A stretch of 64,000 nucleotides of DNA from CAVUWL01 sp963787415. GTDB lineage: Bacteria > Actinomycetota > Thermoleophilia > Solirubrobacterales > 70-9. The translations under genes were made by a program, and so were the position numbers. The stretch covers positions 62,001 to 126,000 of the forward strand of contig CAWBCO010000007.1 in NCBI GenBank assembly GCA_963787415.1, given 5' to 3'. The notes under the pieces were generated by a model. That model did no database searches and was not told the origin of the DNA. It worked only from the letters and a program-made list of their open reading frames with translations. The stretch's first letter is position 1, and each line of letters begins with the position of its first letter. This document shows, in pieces, positions 24,621-33,315 of the stretch.

Positions 24621-25194
24621 GCAGCGCCTCCATTACTCCCCGGTGGACTTCCTCGATCGTTCCCGATCCGTCGACCACCGCGACGCGGTCTGCGGCAATC
24701 TTTGCGATCTCCTCATAGGCCACGGCGACGGCGCGCTGAAAATCAAGACCCTCTGACTCAAAGCGGTCCTCGCCGTCGCAGCGGCCCAGCGCCAGCTCAG
24801 GATCGACCCGGATCAGAACGGTTAGATCGGGCCACAGACCCTCGGTTGCGCCGTCGCTGAGCGAGATCGTCTCGCCCACCCCAAGACCCCGCGCCGCGCC
24901 CTGGTAGGCAACTGTGGAATCGGCGAAGCGATCGGAGACAACGTCGCGCCCGGCCTCAAGGGCAGGGCGAATTACCTGCGCGGTGAGATCGGCGCGGGCG
25001 GCCAAAAAAAGGAGCAACTCGGCATAGGGATCAAGCCTCAGGTCGGGTTGAGCCAGGATTGCACGGATTTGCTCAGCGGCTTCTGTTCCACCCGGCTCAC
25101 GGATCAAGAGCGTCTCAGAGCCAAGCGTCGCGGCCAAAAGGCGCGCCTGGGTGCTCTTCCCCGAGCCGTCGACTCCCTCAAGGGAAACGAACAT
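24598..25194 (-). CDS. tmk: Thymidylate kinase
   Basis: A 198-residue kinase that converts dTMP to dTDP. The P-loop is EGVDGSGKST, the DR(F/Y) motif is VVSDRFADSTVAYQG, and REPGGTEAAEQIR is the usual substrate-side loop. The length is normal. The gene lies 102 bases after topA and overlaps holB. With the ThyX-like gene at the window end and NrdJ it covers three steps of dTTP supply. Confidence 0.93.
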   Translation of the reverse strand: MFVSLEGVDGSGKSTQARLLAATLGSETLLIREPGGTEAAEQIRAILAQPDLRLDPYAELLLFLAARADLTAQVIRPALEAGRDVVSDRFADSTVAYQGAARGLGVGETISLSDGATEGLWPDLTVLIRVDPELALGRCDGEDRFESEGLDFQRAVAVAYEEIAKIAADRVAVVDGSGTIEEVHRGVMEALRASQGPA

Positions 25195-25296
25195 CAGCTG
25201 CCGATACCCAAGCGCCGTGTTAAGGGCCGCAACCCCGCCCGCGTCGACCTGGGATTCGGGGCGGCAGCACGGCTTCCTGACGACGGCGGGGTCACC

Positions 25297-27534
25297 TCAT
25301 TTGGTGCTTGCCGCTTTGGCTCGCTTTCGGCGGCGAGTGGCGGTCGCGCTGCCATCCTTAGCTTTTGCGGGCAGTGGCTTTTTGGCCATCGCCTCTTTCG
25401 CCGCCCGCGCCGCTTCACGCTCGGCGCGGCGTTTCTTCATCTCCTGCATCGACTCGCACTCATCGTTGAGGCAAAGATTCCATGCCCGCCCGCGAAAGGG
25501 GACAACTTTTAACCGCGGAGTCTGATCGCAAATGGAGCAGCGGTCCTCGAGGCGAAAGACGTCGCCGCGCTGAGGCAGCGGGAAGGTCTGGTCACAGGAG
25601 TCAGGATCATCCGCGGTCCATCCCGAGCAACCGACGAAACGTTTACCGGATTTTTTGGCGCGGATGATGCGCAGCATGTGGGGCGATCCGTCCTCCTTGG
25701 TCCGGCCTGCCTCTTCGCAGACCTTGCAGGGGCCGAGAATCCGGTCTTGGTCCATCCCGGCCCAGACCACCTTGGCCAGGTCCTCACGGCTGGCGTCGAT
25801 CTCTGACCATGTCCTGTGCAAAAGGTCGCGGCTATCGCCGACGACACCGTCCTTGGTCATCTCACCGGCCGCGATCTGGTCCATCTCCTGCTCGAGCTGG
25901 GCGGTCATCTCCGGCGTTGCCATCCGCGGCACGAACTTCCTAAACGCCTCATACATCGCAATCCCGGTCTCTGAGGGAACCGGTGGGTTGGAGTAGACGT
26001 AGCCGCGGTCAAAGAGCTTTTGAATGATGTCTGCACGGGTCGCCTTGGTACCGAGGCCACGCTCCTCCATCATCTCGATCAGCTTGCCCTGGGACAGCCG
26101 CGACGGAGGTTGGGTCTCCTTGTCGAGAATCCAGGGCTCACCGTCGAGCTCAAGCCGCTGGCCCTCCTCCAATTTCGGAATCTCCTCGTCGGCGGAGCGG
26201 GCGTATGTGTAGACACCGGCGTAGCCGGGGTCGATCAGGACCGAGCCGCGTACGAAATAGGTCTGCGAGCCAGCCTCGATGTCGGCGCGGGTGGACTCGG
26301 TGATCATCGGCGGACTGAAGGTGGCGAGGAAGCGCCGCACGACGAGCTCATAGACCCGACGCTTTGGGCCCTCCAGGGCGCCGGGGTGAATCGCCTGGGT
26401 CGGATAGATCGGAGGGTGATCGGTCGTCTCTTTTTTCCCGCGGGTCGCTTTTAGCTCGCCATCGAGCAGTCCGGCGGCGGCCGAGAACTCCTTGATCCGC
26501 ACCAGCGAGCTGACCAGCTCACGAACCGGTAGCGAAGGTGGGTAGACGGTGTTGTCGGTCCGCGGGTAGGAGATGAAACCGTCCATGTAGAGGTCCTCGG
26601 CGATCCTCATCGCGCTGGCGGGCGTGATGCCAAGCCGGCTGGAGGCATCGGTGGTGAAGGCCGTCGTGTTGTAGGGAGTGGGAGGTTTACGGGTGTTCCT
26701 TTTGGCGGTCACCGATTTCACCACTCCCGGGCCCTTGGTCCCGGCCAGCGCCGCGTCAACCTCCGCGCGCTCCCAGAATTTATCGACAGCATGGTGGGCC
26801 TCAAAGCCCTCTTCTGGATGTTGGAACTTGGCGAGGAGTTCCCAGAATGGTTTGGCTACATGGGCGCGGCGCTCCATCTCGCGCTCCACTATCAATCCCA
26901 GGGTGGGGCTCTGGACGCGGCCGACAGAAAGGAAGTTCGAGCCGAAGCGCCGGGTGGCGATCGAGACAGCGCGGGTCAGGGTCGCGCCCCAGAGAAGGTC
27001 GATGTCCTGGCGGGCGGCGCCGGCGTTGGCGAGCGGAAAGGAGAGCTCGTCAAGTTCGGAGAAGGCGCGCTCGATCTCCTCCTTGGTTAGAGCGGAATAG
27101 CGGGCGCGCTTGATCTTCAGAGTTCCCTCGCGAGCGCTCTCGCGTGAACCCAGCGCTGGATTGGCGTCGAGCATCTCCTCCAGAGCCTCGAGACCGATCA
27201 GCTCACCCTCGCGATCAAAGTCGGTTGCGATCACCAGCTCATCGGCCTCCTTGGCCACCTTCTTGATCGCTTTGACCACGTTTTTGTCGGTCGGCTCCTT
27301 GATCAGCTCGGCGTCGATCAACTCGTGGAGATCGGTCTTTTGCCAGTTCGAGTAGCCCTCGGGGAAGGCCGGCCCCAGCACATGGCCCTTGAGTCCGATC
27401 GACATGTGATCCCCGGTCCGATCAGACCAGGTGTAGTAGGGAACTTTGAAAGTTTTGTCGGTGGATGGGCTGGCGCCCAGGATCTCGGCGATCTTTTTGG
27501 CGCTGTTGTTCTTCTCGGTGACGATCAAGCGCAT
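25297..27534 (-). CDS. topA: DNA topoisomerase I (type IA), archaeal-like sequence
   Basis: 745 residues from the ATG at 27534, where homology begins (MRLIVTEKNNSAKKIAEILG). The Toprim acidic triad is in ATDFDREGELIG (Asp105, Asp107, Glu111) and the strand-cleaving Tyr is about residue 323 in ISYPRTDN. The C-terminus has Cys-pair zinc-ribbon segments (CKVCEEAG, CSGW, CSICDQTP with CLNDEC) and a Lys/Ala-rich tail. The N-terminus lacks the VIVESPAKAKTI start of ordinary bacterial TopA and instead reads like archaeal enzymes, also at SIGLKGHVLGPAFPEGYSNW. It relaxes negative supercoils. Confidence 0.9.
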   Translation of the reverse strand: MRLIVTEKNNSAKKIAEILGASPSTDKTFKVPYYTWSDRTGDHMSIGLKGHVLGPAFPEGYSNWQKTDLHELIDAELIKEPTDKNVVKAIKKVAKEADELVIATDFDREGELIGLEALEEMLDANPALGSRESAREGTLKIKRARYSALTKEEIERAFSELDELSFPLANAGAARQDIDLLWGATLTRAVSIATRRFGSNFLSVGRVQSPTLGLIVEREMERRAHVAKPFWELLAKFQHPEEGFEAHHAVDKFWERAEVDAALAGTKGPGVVKSVTAKRNTRKPPTPYNTTAFTTDASSRLGITPASAMRIAEDLYMDGFISYPRTDNTVYPPSLPVRELVSSLVRIKEFSAAAGLLDGELKATRGKKETTDHPPIYPTQAIHPGALEGPKRRVYELVVRRFLATFSPPMITESTRADIEAGSQTYFVRGSVLIDPGYAGVYTYARSADEEIPKLEEGQRLELDGEPWILDKETQPPSRLSQGKLIEMMEERGLGTKATRADIIQKLFDRGYVYSNPPVPSETGIAMYEAFRKFVPRMATPEMTAQLEQEMDQIAAGEMTKDGVVGDSRDLLHRTWSEIDASREDLAKVVWAGMDQDRILGPCKVCEEAGRTKEDGSPHMLRIIRAKKSGKRFVGCSGWTADDPDSCDQTFPLPQRGDVFRLEDRCSICDQTPRLKVVPFRGRAWNLCLNDECESMQEMKKRRAEREAARAAKEAMAKKPLPAKAKDGSATATRRRKRAKAASTK

Positions 27535-27606
27535 GGGCCGGCGAGGGTAGCAGGGGCGTTCCTGGACCTCGGCTGCCTGGCGGCCGCCGATCCTCATAGG
27601 ATCGGC

Positions 27607-28545
27607 ATGCTGATGAGGTGCTTGGTAACAGGAGGGGCGGGGTTTATCGGTTCAAACCTGGTCGACACGCTACTGGCCCGCGGGGATGCGGTGACCGTCC
27701 TCGACGACCTCTCCACCGGGAGGCGGAGCAACCTCGACGGTGCGCTTGCCGCTGGCGCGATCCTGGTCGAAACTGACGTGCGGGACGCCGCCGCGGTGGC
27801 CGAGGCGGCGGCCGTATGTCGCCCCGAGGCCCTCTTTCATCTCGCTGCGCAGATCGATGTGCGCCGTTCGATCGCCGACCCCGCCTTTGATGCTGCGGTC
27901 AACGTCGGCGGCACCGCAAACGTTTTGGAGGCGGCCCGTACGGTCGGCGCGAAACGCTTTGTCTTTGTCTCGACCGGGGGCGCGATCTACGGCGAGGGCA
28001 AGGGCAAGGAGTTGCCGCTGAGCGAGGAGGCGCCGGTCGAACCGCTCTCGGCCTACGGGCAGAGCAAGTTCGCGGCGGAGGGCTATCTGGCGCTTTATCA
28101 GCGGCTCTACGGTCTTTCCGGGGTGAGCCTTCGGCTCGGCAATGTCTACGGTCCGCGGCAAGACCCGCTTGGAGAGGCGGGAGTGATCGCGATCTTTTGC
28201 GGCAAGCTGCGCGGCGGCGGCCGCCCGACCGTGTTCGGCGATGGAGACCAGACCCGTGACTACATATTTGTCGGCGACGTCGTTGAGGCGGCGCTGGCAG
28301 CCGCCGTCGCCGATGTAAGCGGTGCCCTCAACGTCGGTACCGGGCGGCAGGCGAGCGTCTCTGAGCTAGTCACATTGCTCGCCGAGATCGAGGGCAGTGA
28401 GGACTTTGAGCCGCAGTTCGCGCCGGCCCGCGCCGGCGAGGTACAGCAGATCGCGATCGCGCCGGCCCGAGCTCGGCGCGAGCTGGGCTGGAGCGCAAAG
28501 GTCGCGCTGGAGGAGGGCCTTCGCCTGACGCTTGCCTCCCTCTAA
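27607..28545 (+). CDS. NAD-dependent sugar-nucleotide epimerase (UDP-glucose 4-epimerase-like)
   Basis: 312 residues from the ATG at 27607 (AGGA seven bases before; a second ATG lies two codons on). The extended-SDR motifs are clear: GGAGFIGSN, the ribose-binding DDLSTGRRSN, and the catalytic YGQSK with a Ser-rich strand (FVFVSTGGAIYG) before it. Members convert UDP-glucose and UDP-galactose or make other nucleotide sugars; the exact substrate is not certain. It is divergent from topA with 72 bases between. Confidence 0.85.
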   Translation: MLMRCLVTGGAGFIGSNLVDTLLARGDAVTVLDDLSTGRRSNLDGALAAGAILVETDVRDAAAVAEAAAVCRPEALFHLAAQIDVRRSIADPAFDAAVNVGGTANVLEAARTVGAKRFVFVSTGGAIYGEGKGKELPLSEEAPVEPLSAYGQSKFAAEGYLALYQRLYGLSGVSLRLGNVYGPRQDPLGEAGVIAIFCGKLRGGGRPTVFGDGDQTRDYIFVGDVVEAALAAAVADVSGALNVGTGRQASVSELVTLLAEIEGSEDFEPQFAPARAGEVQQIAIAPARARRELGWSAKVALEEGLRLTLASL

Positions 28546-28636
28546 GCTTTTGTGGATGCCGGCTCAGGCCTATGCGGGGAAGGAGTGCGTTTGCCAATTG
28601 CGCAAGGGAATCTGCGATCAGTCCTGCGTGCGCGAG

Positions 28637-29302
28637 ATGCTCACCACCCCCTTCTACATCGCCTGTCTGAAGCTGAGCGGACGGCGCTGCCTGGTAATTG
28701 GCGGAGGCGATGTTGGACTGGAGAAGGTCGAGGGGCTGCTGGCCTGTGACGGCGCGGTGACGCTGCTCGCTCCCCATGCTCATCCCCAGCTTGAGAGGTT
28801 GGCGGGAGAGGGATCGATCAACTGGGAGAGGCGCCCCTACGCCGGGCAGGCCGACCTTGAGAGGGCCTTTATCGCGATCGCGGCGACCAACGACAGCGAG
28901 GTCAACATCGGCATCTATAACGACGCCGAGCGCCGAGCGATGCTGGTCAACGTGGTCGACGTCCCTCCCCTTTGTAACTTCATCTTGCCGGCAATCGTGC
29001 GGAGTGGGCCGCTGGCGATCGCGATTTCAACCGCAGGCGCCTCTCCAGCCCTGGCGAAGCGGATGAAGCGCGAAATCGCCGCCCTCTTTGGCGAGGATTA
29101 CGCCCGGCTGGCGGTGATCCTCAACGATGCCCGCGGCTGGGCCAAGGCGACGTTGCCGACCTACCAGGATCGAAAGCAATTCTTTGAGGCGATCGTCAAC
29201 GGCGATCCTGACCCGGTGGGGCTGCTCAGCGAGGGCCGAGAGGTGGAGCTGCTGGCGCTGATCGAGGCAGCAAAGGAGCGGGCTGCCCCGGCATTGGCCT
29301 GA
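28637..29302 (+). CDS. Precorrin-2 dehydrogenase/sirohydrochlorin ferrochelatase-like (CysG N-terminal type)
   Basis: 221 residues from the ATG at 28637. The NAD-binding start (RCLVIGGGDVGLEKVEGLL), the middle NVVDVPPLCNFILPAI and the ISTAGASPALAKRMKREI segment match Met8p/CysG-N proteins, which oxidise precorrin-2 in siroheme synthesis. No methyltransferase domain is attached. The frame is open upstream to 28532 and includes a Cys-rich run (CVCQLRKGICDQSC) after an AAGGAG; a longer protein starting at ATG 28556 or TTG is possible. It follows the epimerase by 91 bases. Confidence 0.8.
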   Translation: MLTTPFYIACLKLSGRRCLVIGGGDVGLEKVEGLLACDGAVTLLAPHAHPQLERLAGEGSINWERRPYAGQADLERAFIAIAATNDSEVNIGIYNDAERRAMLVNVVDVPPLCNFILPAIVRSGPLAIAISTAGASPALAKRMKREIAALFGEDYARLAVILNDARGWAKATLPTYQDRKQFFEAIVNGDPDPVGLLSEGREVELLALIEAAKERAAPALA

Positions 29303-29366
29303 GCCGGAGGCGAGTCCCAGGCGAATGGTTTGACCTGCTGCTTGTCGAGCTGATCAAGCCGAGGCC

Positions 29367-30116
29367 CTAAGAAGAGGGCAAAGCGAAGAAGGCGACGGCG
29401 GCGAAGTGGGCGGCGGCGGCGGCGATCACCAGGAGGTGAAAGACCTCGTGATATCCAAATACCCTCGGGTTGGGGTCGGGGCGCTGGGTCGCATAGACGA
29501 CGGCGCCGGCGGTGTAGAGAAGTCCACCGACGGCGACCAGCAGCGTTCCCGCCACCCCCATGTCAGACCAAAGCGCTGGAAAGGCGACCGCTGCGACCCA
29601 TCCAAGCGACATGTAGATAAGCGCCGCGACCCATTTTGGGTGATCAATCCAGACCATCTCGACCATGGCGCCGGCGATCGCTCCGATCCAAACGACGAGT
29701 AGGATGGCGCTGGCGAGGGCACCGTGGAGGACCAGGAGCGCAAACGGCGTGTAGGTGCCGGCGATCAAGAAAAAAATCATCGAATGATCGAGCCGACGCA
29801 TCCAGCGCCTGGCGTTGGGGCGCTTCCAATCGACCCGGTGATAGAGCGCGCTGGTGCCGAGCAGCGCCGAGAGGCTGACGGCGTAGATCCCGACCGCAAG
29901 GGTCGCCTTCGGCGTCTTCGCCGCCAGGATCAGGCCGGCACCAAGGAAGAGTGAGATAAAGAAGGCCCACATGTGGGAGACGCCCCGCAGCCTCGGCTTG
30001 ACTGAGGCGATCGCTTCGGCCGCCACCCCGCGGGCGGCGGTGGCGCGCTCTTCGACCACATCGCGTGCTGCTGTCGCTCGCTCGCCCACCACGTTTCGTG
30101 CCGCCTTGCGCCGCAT
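29367..30116 (-). CDS. Hemolysin III/PAQR-type membrane protein with an 11-residue-repeat N-terminus
   Basis: 249 residues from the ATG at 30116. Seven membrane segments and the family signatures are present: LGTSALYHRVDW, then MRRLDHSMIFFLIAGTYTPF, and the C-terminal GYHEVFHLLVIAAAAAHF with conserved His. PAQR-like proteins may be metal-dependent hydrolases; the haemolysin label is historical. The cytoplasmic N-terminus has three 11-residue repeats (AARNVVGERAT, AARDVVEERAT, AARGVAAEAIA) that would form an amphipathic helix, not usual for the family. Divergent from nrdJ. Confidence 0.85.
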   Translation of the reverse strand: MRRKAARNVVGERATAARDVVEERATAARGVAAEAIASVKPRLRGVSHMWAFFISLFLGAGLILAAKTPKATLAVGIYAVSLSALLGTSALYHRVDWKRPNARRWMRRLDHSMIFFLIAGTYTPFALLVLHGALASAILLVVWIGAIAGAMVEMVWIDHPKWVAALIYMSLGWVAAVAFPALWSDMGVAGTLLVAVGGLLYTAGAVVYATQRPDPNPRVFGYHEVFHLLVIAAAAAHFAAVAFFALPSS

Positions 30117-30251
30117 CCCAACATTGTCACCATATAAGGGACTAAAAGCGAATTTCCCGGCGTTTGCGGGAGTTGGACCTTCGGGTTCCGTCCGACTCGA
30201 AGAAGATCCTGCGTAGTTACCCCTAAAAGCCCCCGCGAGAGGAGTAGTTCG

Positions 30252-33101
30252 ATGTCTAAGACCGCCACCAGCCCCCAGAAGACCGGTCTCCCGGGTCTGG
30301 CTATCGAGCGGCGATTCACCTCCGCCGGGACCCATCCCTTCGAGGAGATTGAGTGGGAGATTCGAGATGCGCTGATCGGTGATCCGCAAAAGCCGGTATT
30401 CCAACAGCGCGGGGTCGAGTTCCCGAAAAGCTGGTCCCAAAATGCGACAAATATTGTCGCCCAGAAGTATTTTCGAGGCCAACTCGACACCGATCGACGC
30501 GAGAACTCGGTTAAGCAGATGATCGGGCGAGTGGCGGGAACGATCTCCCAATGGGGAAGAGAGGGCGGCTACTTCGCCTCCGGTGAGGATGCGGAGACCT
30601 TTGAGGCGGAGCTGACCGCGATCTTGCTCAACCAAAAGGCCGCCTTCAACTCGCCAGTCTGGTTCAACGTCGGCTTCGAGGAGCGCCCCCAGTGCTCGGC
30701 CTGCTTCATCCTCAGCGTCGAGGACACGATGGAGTCGATCCTTGAGTGGAACACGAAAGAGGGAAAGATCTTCCGAGGCGGGTCCGGTTCCGGGATAAAT
30801 CTCTCCAATATCCGCGGCTCGATGGAGCCCCTCCAAAAGGGCGGCACCGCGAGTGGGCCGGTCAGCTTCATGCGCGGCGCGGATTCCTGGGCAGGGACGA
30901 TCAAGTCCGGAGGCAAGACCCGCCGCGCGGCGAAGATGGTCGTCCTCGACATCGACCATCCCGATATCGAGCATTTCATCTGGTGTAAGGCCGACGAGGA
31001 GAAGAAGGCGGCGGCGCTGCGCGACGCCGGCTTCGACATGTCCATTGACGGCGAGGGCTTTACCTCGATCCAGTACCAAAACGCGAACAACTCGGTGCGG
31101 GTCACCGATGAGTTCATGGAAGCAGTCCAAACCAATGCGGATTGGGAGTTGACCGCACGAACGACGGGTGAGGCGGTCAAGACGCTCAACGCTCGCGATT
31201 TAATGAACGAGATCGCCGACGCCGCCTGGCGATGCGCTGACCCCGGGGTGCAGTACGACACGACGATCAACCGCTGGCACACCTGCCCGGAGTCGGGTCG
31301 AATCAACGCCTCAAACCCCTGCAGCGAGTACATGCACGTGGACGATTCGGCCTGCAACCTCGCCTCGCTCAACCTGATGAAGTTCCGCCGCGAGGACGGA
31401 AGCTTTGACGTGGAGGATTTCGAGCACGCAGTTGACATCGTTTTCCTCGCCCAGGAGATCGTCGTCGGTTTCTCCAGCTATCCGACCGAGGAGATCGCCG
31501 CCAACGCCAACGCCTTCCGCCAGCTTGGACTTGGCTATGCCAACCTCGGCGCCCTGCTGATGTCTGACGGCCTTCCCTATGACTCCGAGCAGGGACGCAA
31601 TCTCGCCGCCGCGATCACAGCTCTGATGACCGGGCGCGCCTACCGTCAATCGGCGCTGATCGCTGCCGCAGCAACCGGTCCCTACGCCGCATATGAGCGC
31701 AATCGTGATCCCCACAACGCGGTGATGCGAATGCACCGTGATGCCTCGCTGGAGATCGAACCGGCTGGGATTAAAGGCAACCTTTTAGAGGCGGCGCAAC
31801 GAGCCTGGGATGAGGCGGTGGAGCTGGGCGAGGATTGCGGCTACCGAAATGCACAGGCGACAGTGCTGGCTCCAACCGGGACGATCAGCTTTCTAATGGA
31901 TTGCGACACGACCGGAATCGAGCCCGACTTTTCCTTGGTCAAGTTCAAGGAGCTGGTCGGCGGCGGGCAAATGACGATCGTCAACCGCTCGGTGCCCCTG
32001 GCGCTGCGCAGGCTCGGCTACGGCGCTGCACAGGTCGATCAAATCGACGCCCACATCACGGCGCAAAACACGATCGTCGGCGCGCCGGGGCTGAAGGAGG
32101 AGCACCTCCCAATCTTCGACGTCGCGGTCGGTGAGAGGGCGATATCCCACACCGGGCATATCGACATGATGGCCGCGACTCAGCCGTTTCTCTCCGGCGC
32201 GATCTCAAAGACCGTCAACCTCCCCCAGACCGCCACCATCGAGGACATCGCCGATGCCTACGCCCGCGGGTGGAAGGGGGGGCTGAAGGCGCTGGCGATC
32301 TATCGCGACGGTTCCAAGACGGCACAAGCGCTGCGCACCGATGCCCAAGAGGAAAAGGGGATGGAGGAGGAGGCGCCAGCGCCGGGCCCGGTGCGCAAGA
32401 AGATGCCCCGCGAGCGCGAGTCGATCACCCACAAGTTCTCGATCGCCGGCCATGAGGGCTACATCACCGCCGGCAAGTATGAAGACGGTTCGGTGGGAGA
32501 GATCTTCCTTACCGACATCGGCAAGGAGGGCTCGACCATGCGAGGGCTGATGAACGCCTTCGCGACGGCGATCTCGATCGGGCTGCAGTACGGCGTTCCG
32601 CTCGAGGTTTTCGTGCGCAAGTTCAGCTACATGCGTTTCGAGCCAGAGGGGATCACCGGAAACCCCGAGATCCCCTTTGCCAAATCGCTGCCCGACTACA
32701 TCATGCGCTGGCTAGCCAGCCGCTTTATCGAAGACACCGAGACACTCGAGGATCTCGGAATCCTGACCAGCGAGGTGCGTGCCAAGCGTGAGGCCGAGAC
32801 GACCCAGCTGGGCCTCGGCATCGATACAAGCGGGGCCCTGGCGACGCCCGGCAATGGAGCTGGAAACGGTCACTCCAAGCCAGCCGGGGGCAATCGGGGC
32901 AGCGACGCCGAGAGGGCGAAGGCAACCGGGGGACAAGCCGTTCCCGCCGCATCGGCGTTTACCGACTCTCCCCCGGTCCTCCCTGCCAAGCTGTCGGGAC
33001 TTGATCTCGGACCGGCCTGCGATCAGTGTGGCGGCATGATGCAGCGCACCGGCTCTTGCTACACCTGCTCAAGTTGCGGCAATAACACCGGCTGCGGGTA
33101 G
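30252..33101 (+). CDS. nrdJ: Adenosylcobalamin-dependent (class II) ribonucleotide reductase
   Basis: 949 residues. The enzyme reduces ribonucleotides to deoxyribonucleotides with a radical from B12, without oxygen dependence. The active-site NPCSE motif is at about residues 354-358 and the first redox Cys is in QCSACF near residue 148. The PTGTISFLMDCDTTGIEP segment and the C-terminal swinging or zinc-binding Cys (CDQCGGMMQ, CYTCSSCGNNTGCG) are complete. A long low-complexity Gly/Ala stretch joins the core to that tail. AGAGGAG lies seven bases before the ATG. I saw no convincing NrdR box or cobalamin riboswitch in the 135 bases upstream. Confidence 0.95.
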   Translation: MSKTATSPQKTGLPGLAIERRFTSAGTHPFEEIEWEIRDALIGDPQKPVFQQRGVEFPKSWSQNATNIVAQKYFRGQLDTDRRENSVKQMIGRVAGTISQWGREGGYFASGEDAETFEAELTAILLNQKAAFNSPVWFNVGFEERPQCSACFILSVEDTMESILEWNTKEGKIFRGGSGSGINLSNIRGSMEPLQKGGTASGPVSFMRGADSWAGTIKSGGKTRRAAKMVVLDIDHPDIEHFIWCKADEEKKAAALRDAGFDMSIDGEGFTSIQYQNANNSVRVTDEFMEAVQTNADWELTARTTGEAVKTLNARDLMNEIADAAWRCADPGVQYDTTINRWHTCPESGRINASNPCSEYMHVDDSACNLASLNLMKFRREDGSFDVEDFEHAVDIVFLAQEIVVGFSSYPTEEIAANANAFRQLGLGYANLGALLMSDGLPYDSEQGRNLAAAITALMTGRAYRQSALIAAAATGPYAAYERNRDPHNAVMRMHRDASLEIEPAGIKGNLLEAAQRAWDEAVELGEDCGYRNAQATVLAPTGTISFLMDCDTTGIEPDFSLVKFKELVGGGQMTIVNRSVPLALRRLGYGAAQVDQIDAHITAQNTIVGAPGLKEEHLPIFDVAVGERAISHTGHIDMMAATQPFLSGAISKTVNLPQTATIEDIADAYARGWKGGLKALAIYRDGSKTAQALRTDAQEEKGMEEEAPAPGPVRKKMPRERESITHKFSIAGHEGYITAGKYEDGSVGEIFLTDIGKEGSTMRGLMNAFATAISIGLQYGVPLEVFVRKFSYMRFEPEGITGNPEIPFAKSLPDYIMRWLASRFIEDTETLEDLGILTSEVRAKREAETTQLGLGIDTSGALATPGNGAGNGHSKPAGGNRGSDAERAKATGGQAVPAASAFTDSPPVLPAKLSGLDLGPACDQCGGMMQRTGSCYTCSSCGNNTGCG

Positions 33102-33222
33102 TTGAGACCCGCCACACCCCCACGAACCGCCTCCAAGGCCATCTCCGGGCCCCGCTAAAGGCTTTGGGCCTCTTGCGATCCAGGCAGGGAGGGACAACGC
33201 CACGGTAGCGACCGTCGTCGGG

Positions 33223-33315
33223 CATGCCCCACATGAACGGCGCTACGGGGCGAAAACCGGCCTGAGCGAGACCTAGCAACGGCTGGCGCCAGGTATGTGC
33301 TGGGCCGCCTCCTAG
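33223..33315 (-). pseudogene. Remnant of an alpha/beta-hydrolase (epoxide hydrolase-like)
   Basis: Between the P450 and nrdJ stops the minus strand reads LGGGPAHTWRQPLLGLAQAG and then FRPVAPFMWGMPDDGRY. This resembles the oxyanion-hole HG-x-P and the following 'LAEAGFRVVAPDMRG' strand of alpha/beta-hydrolases. There is no start, nucleophile or rest of the fold, and its beginning overlaps the P450 stop. Only about 35 codons are recognisable, so it is probably a decayed fragment; chance similarity is possible. Confidence 0.4.

Noticed and set aside
30117..30251. NrdR box or cobalamin riboswitch upstream of nrdJ
   Set aside because: The region is only 135 bases and has one partial AT-rich match; no paired NrdR boxes and no B12-box-like sequence were seen.
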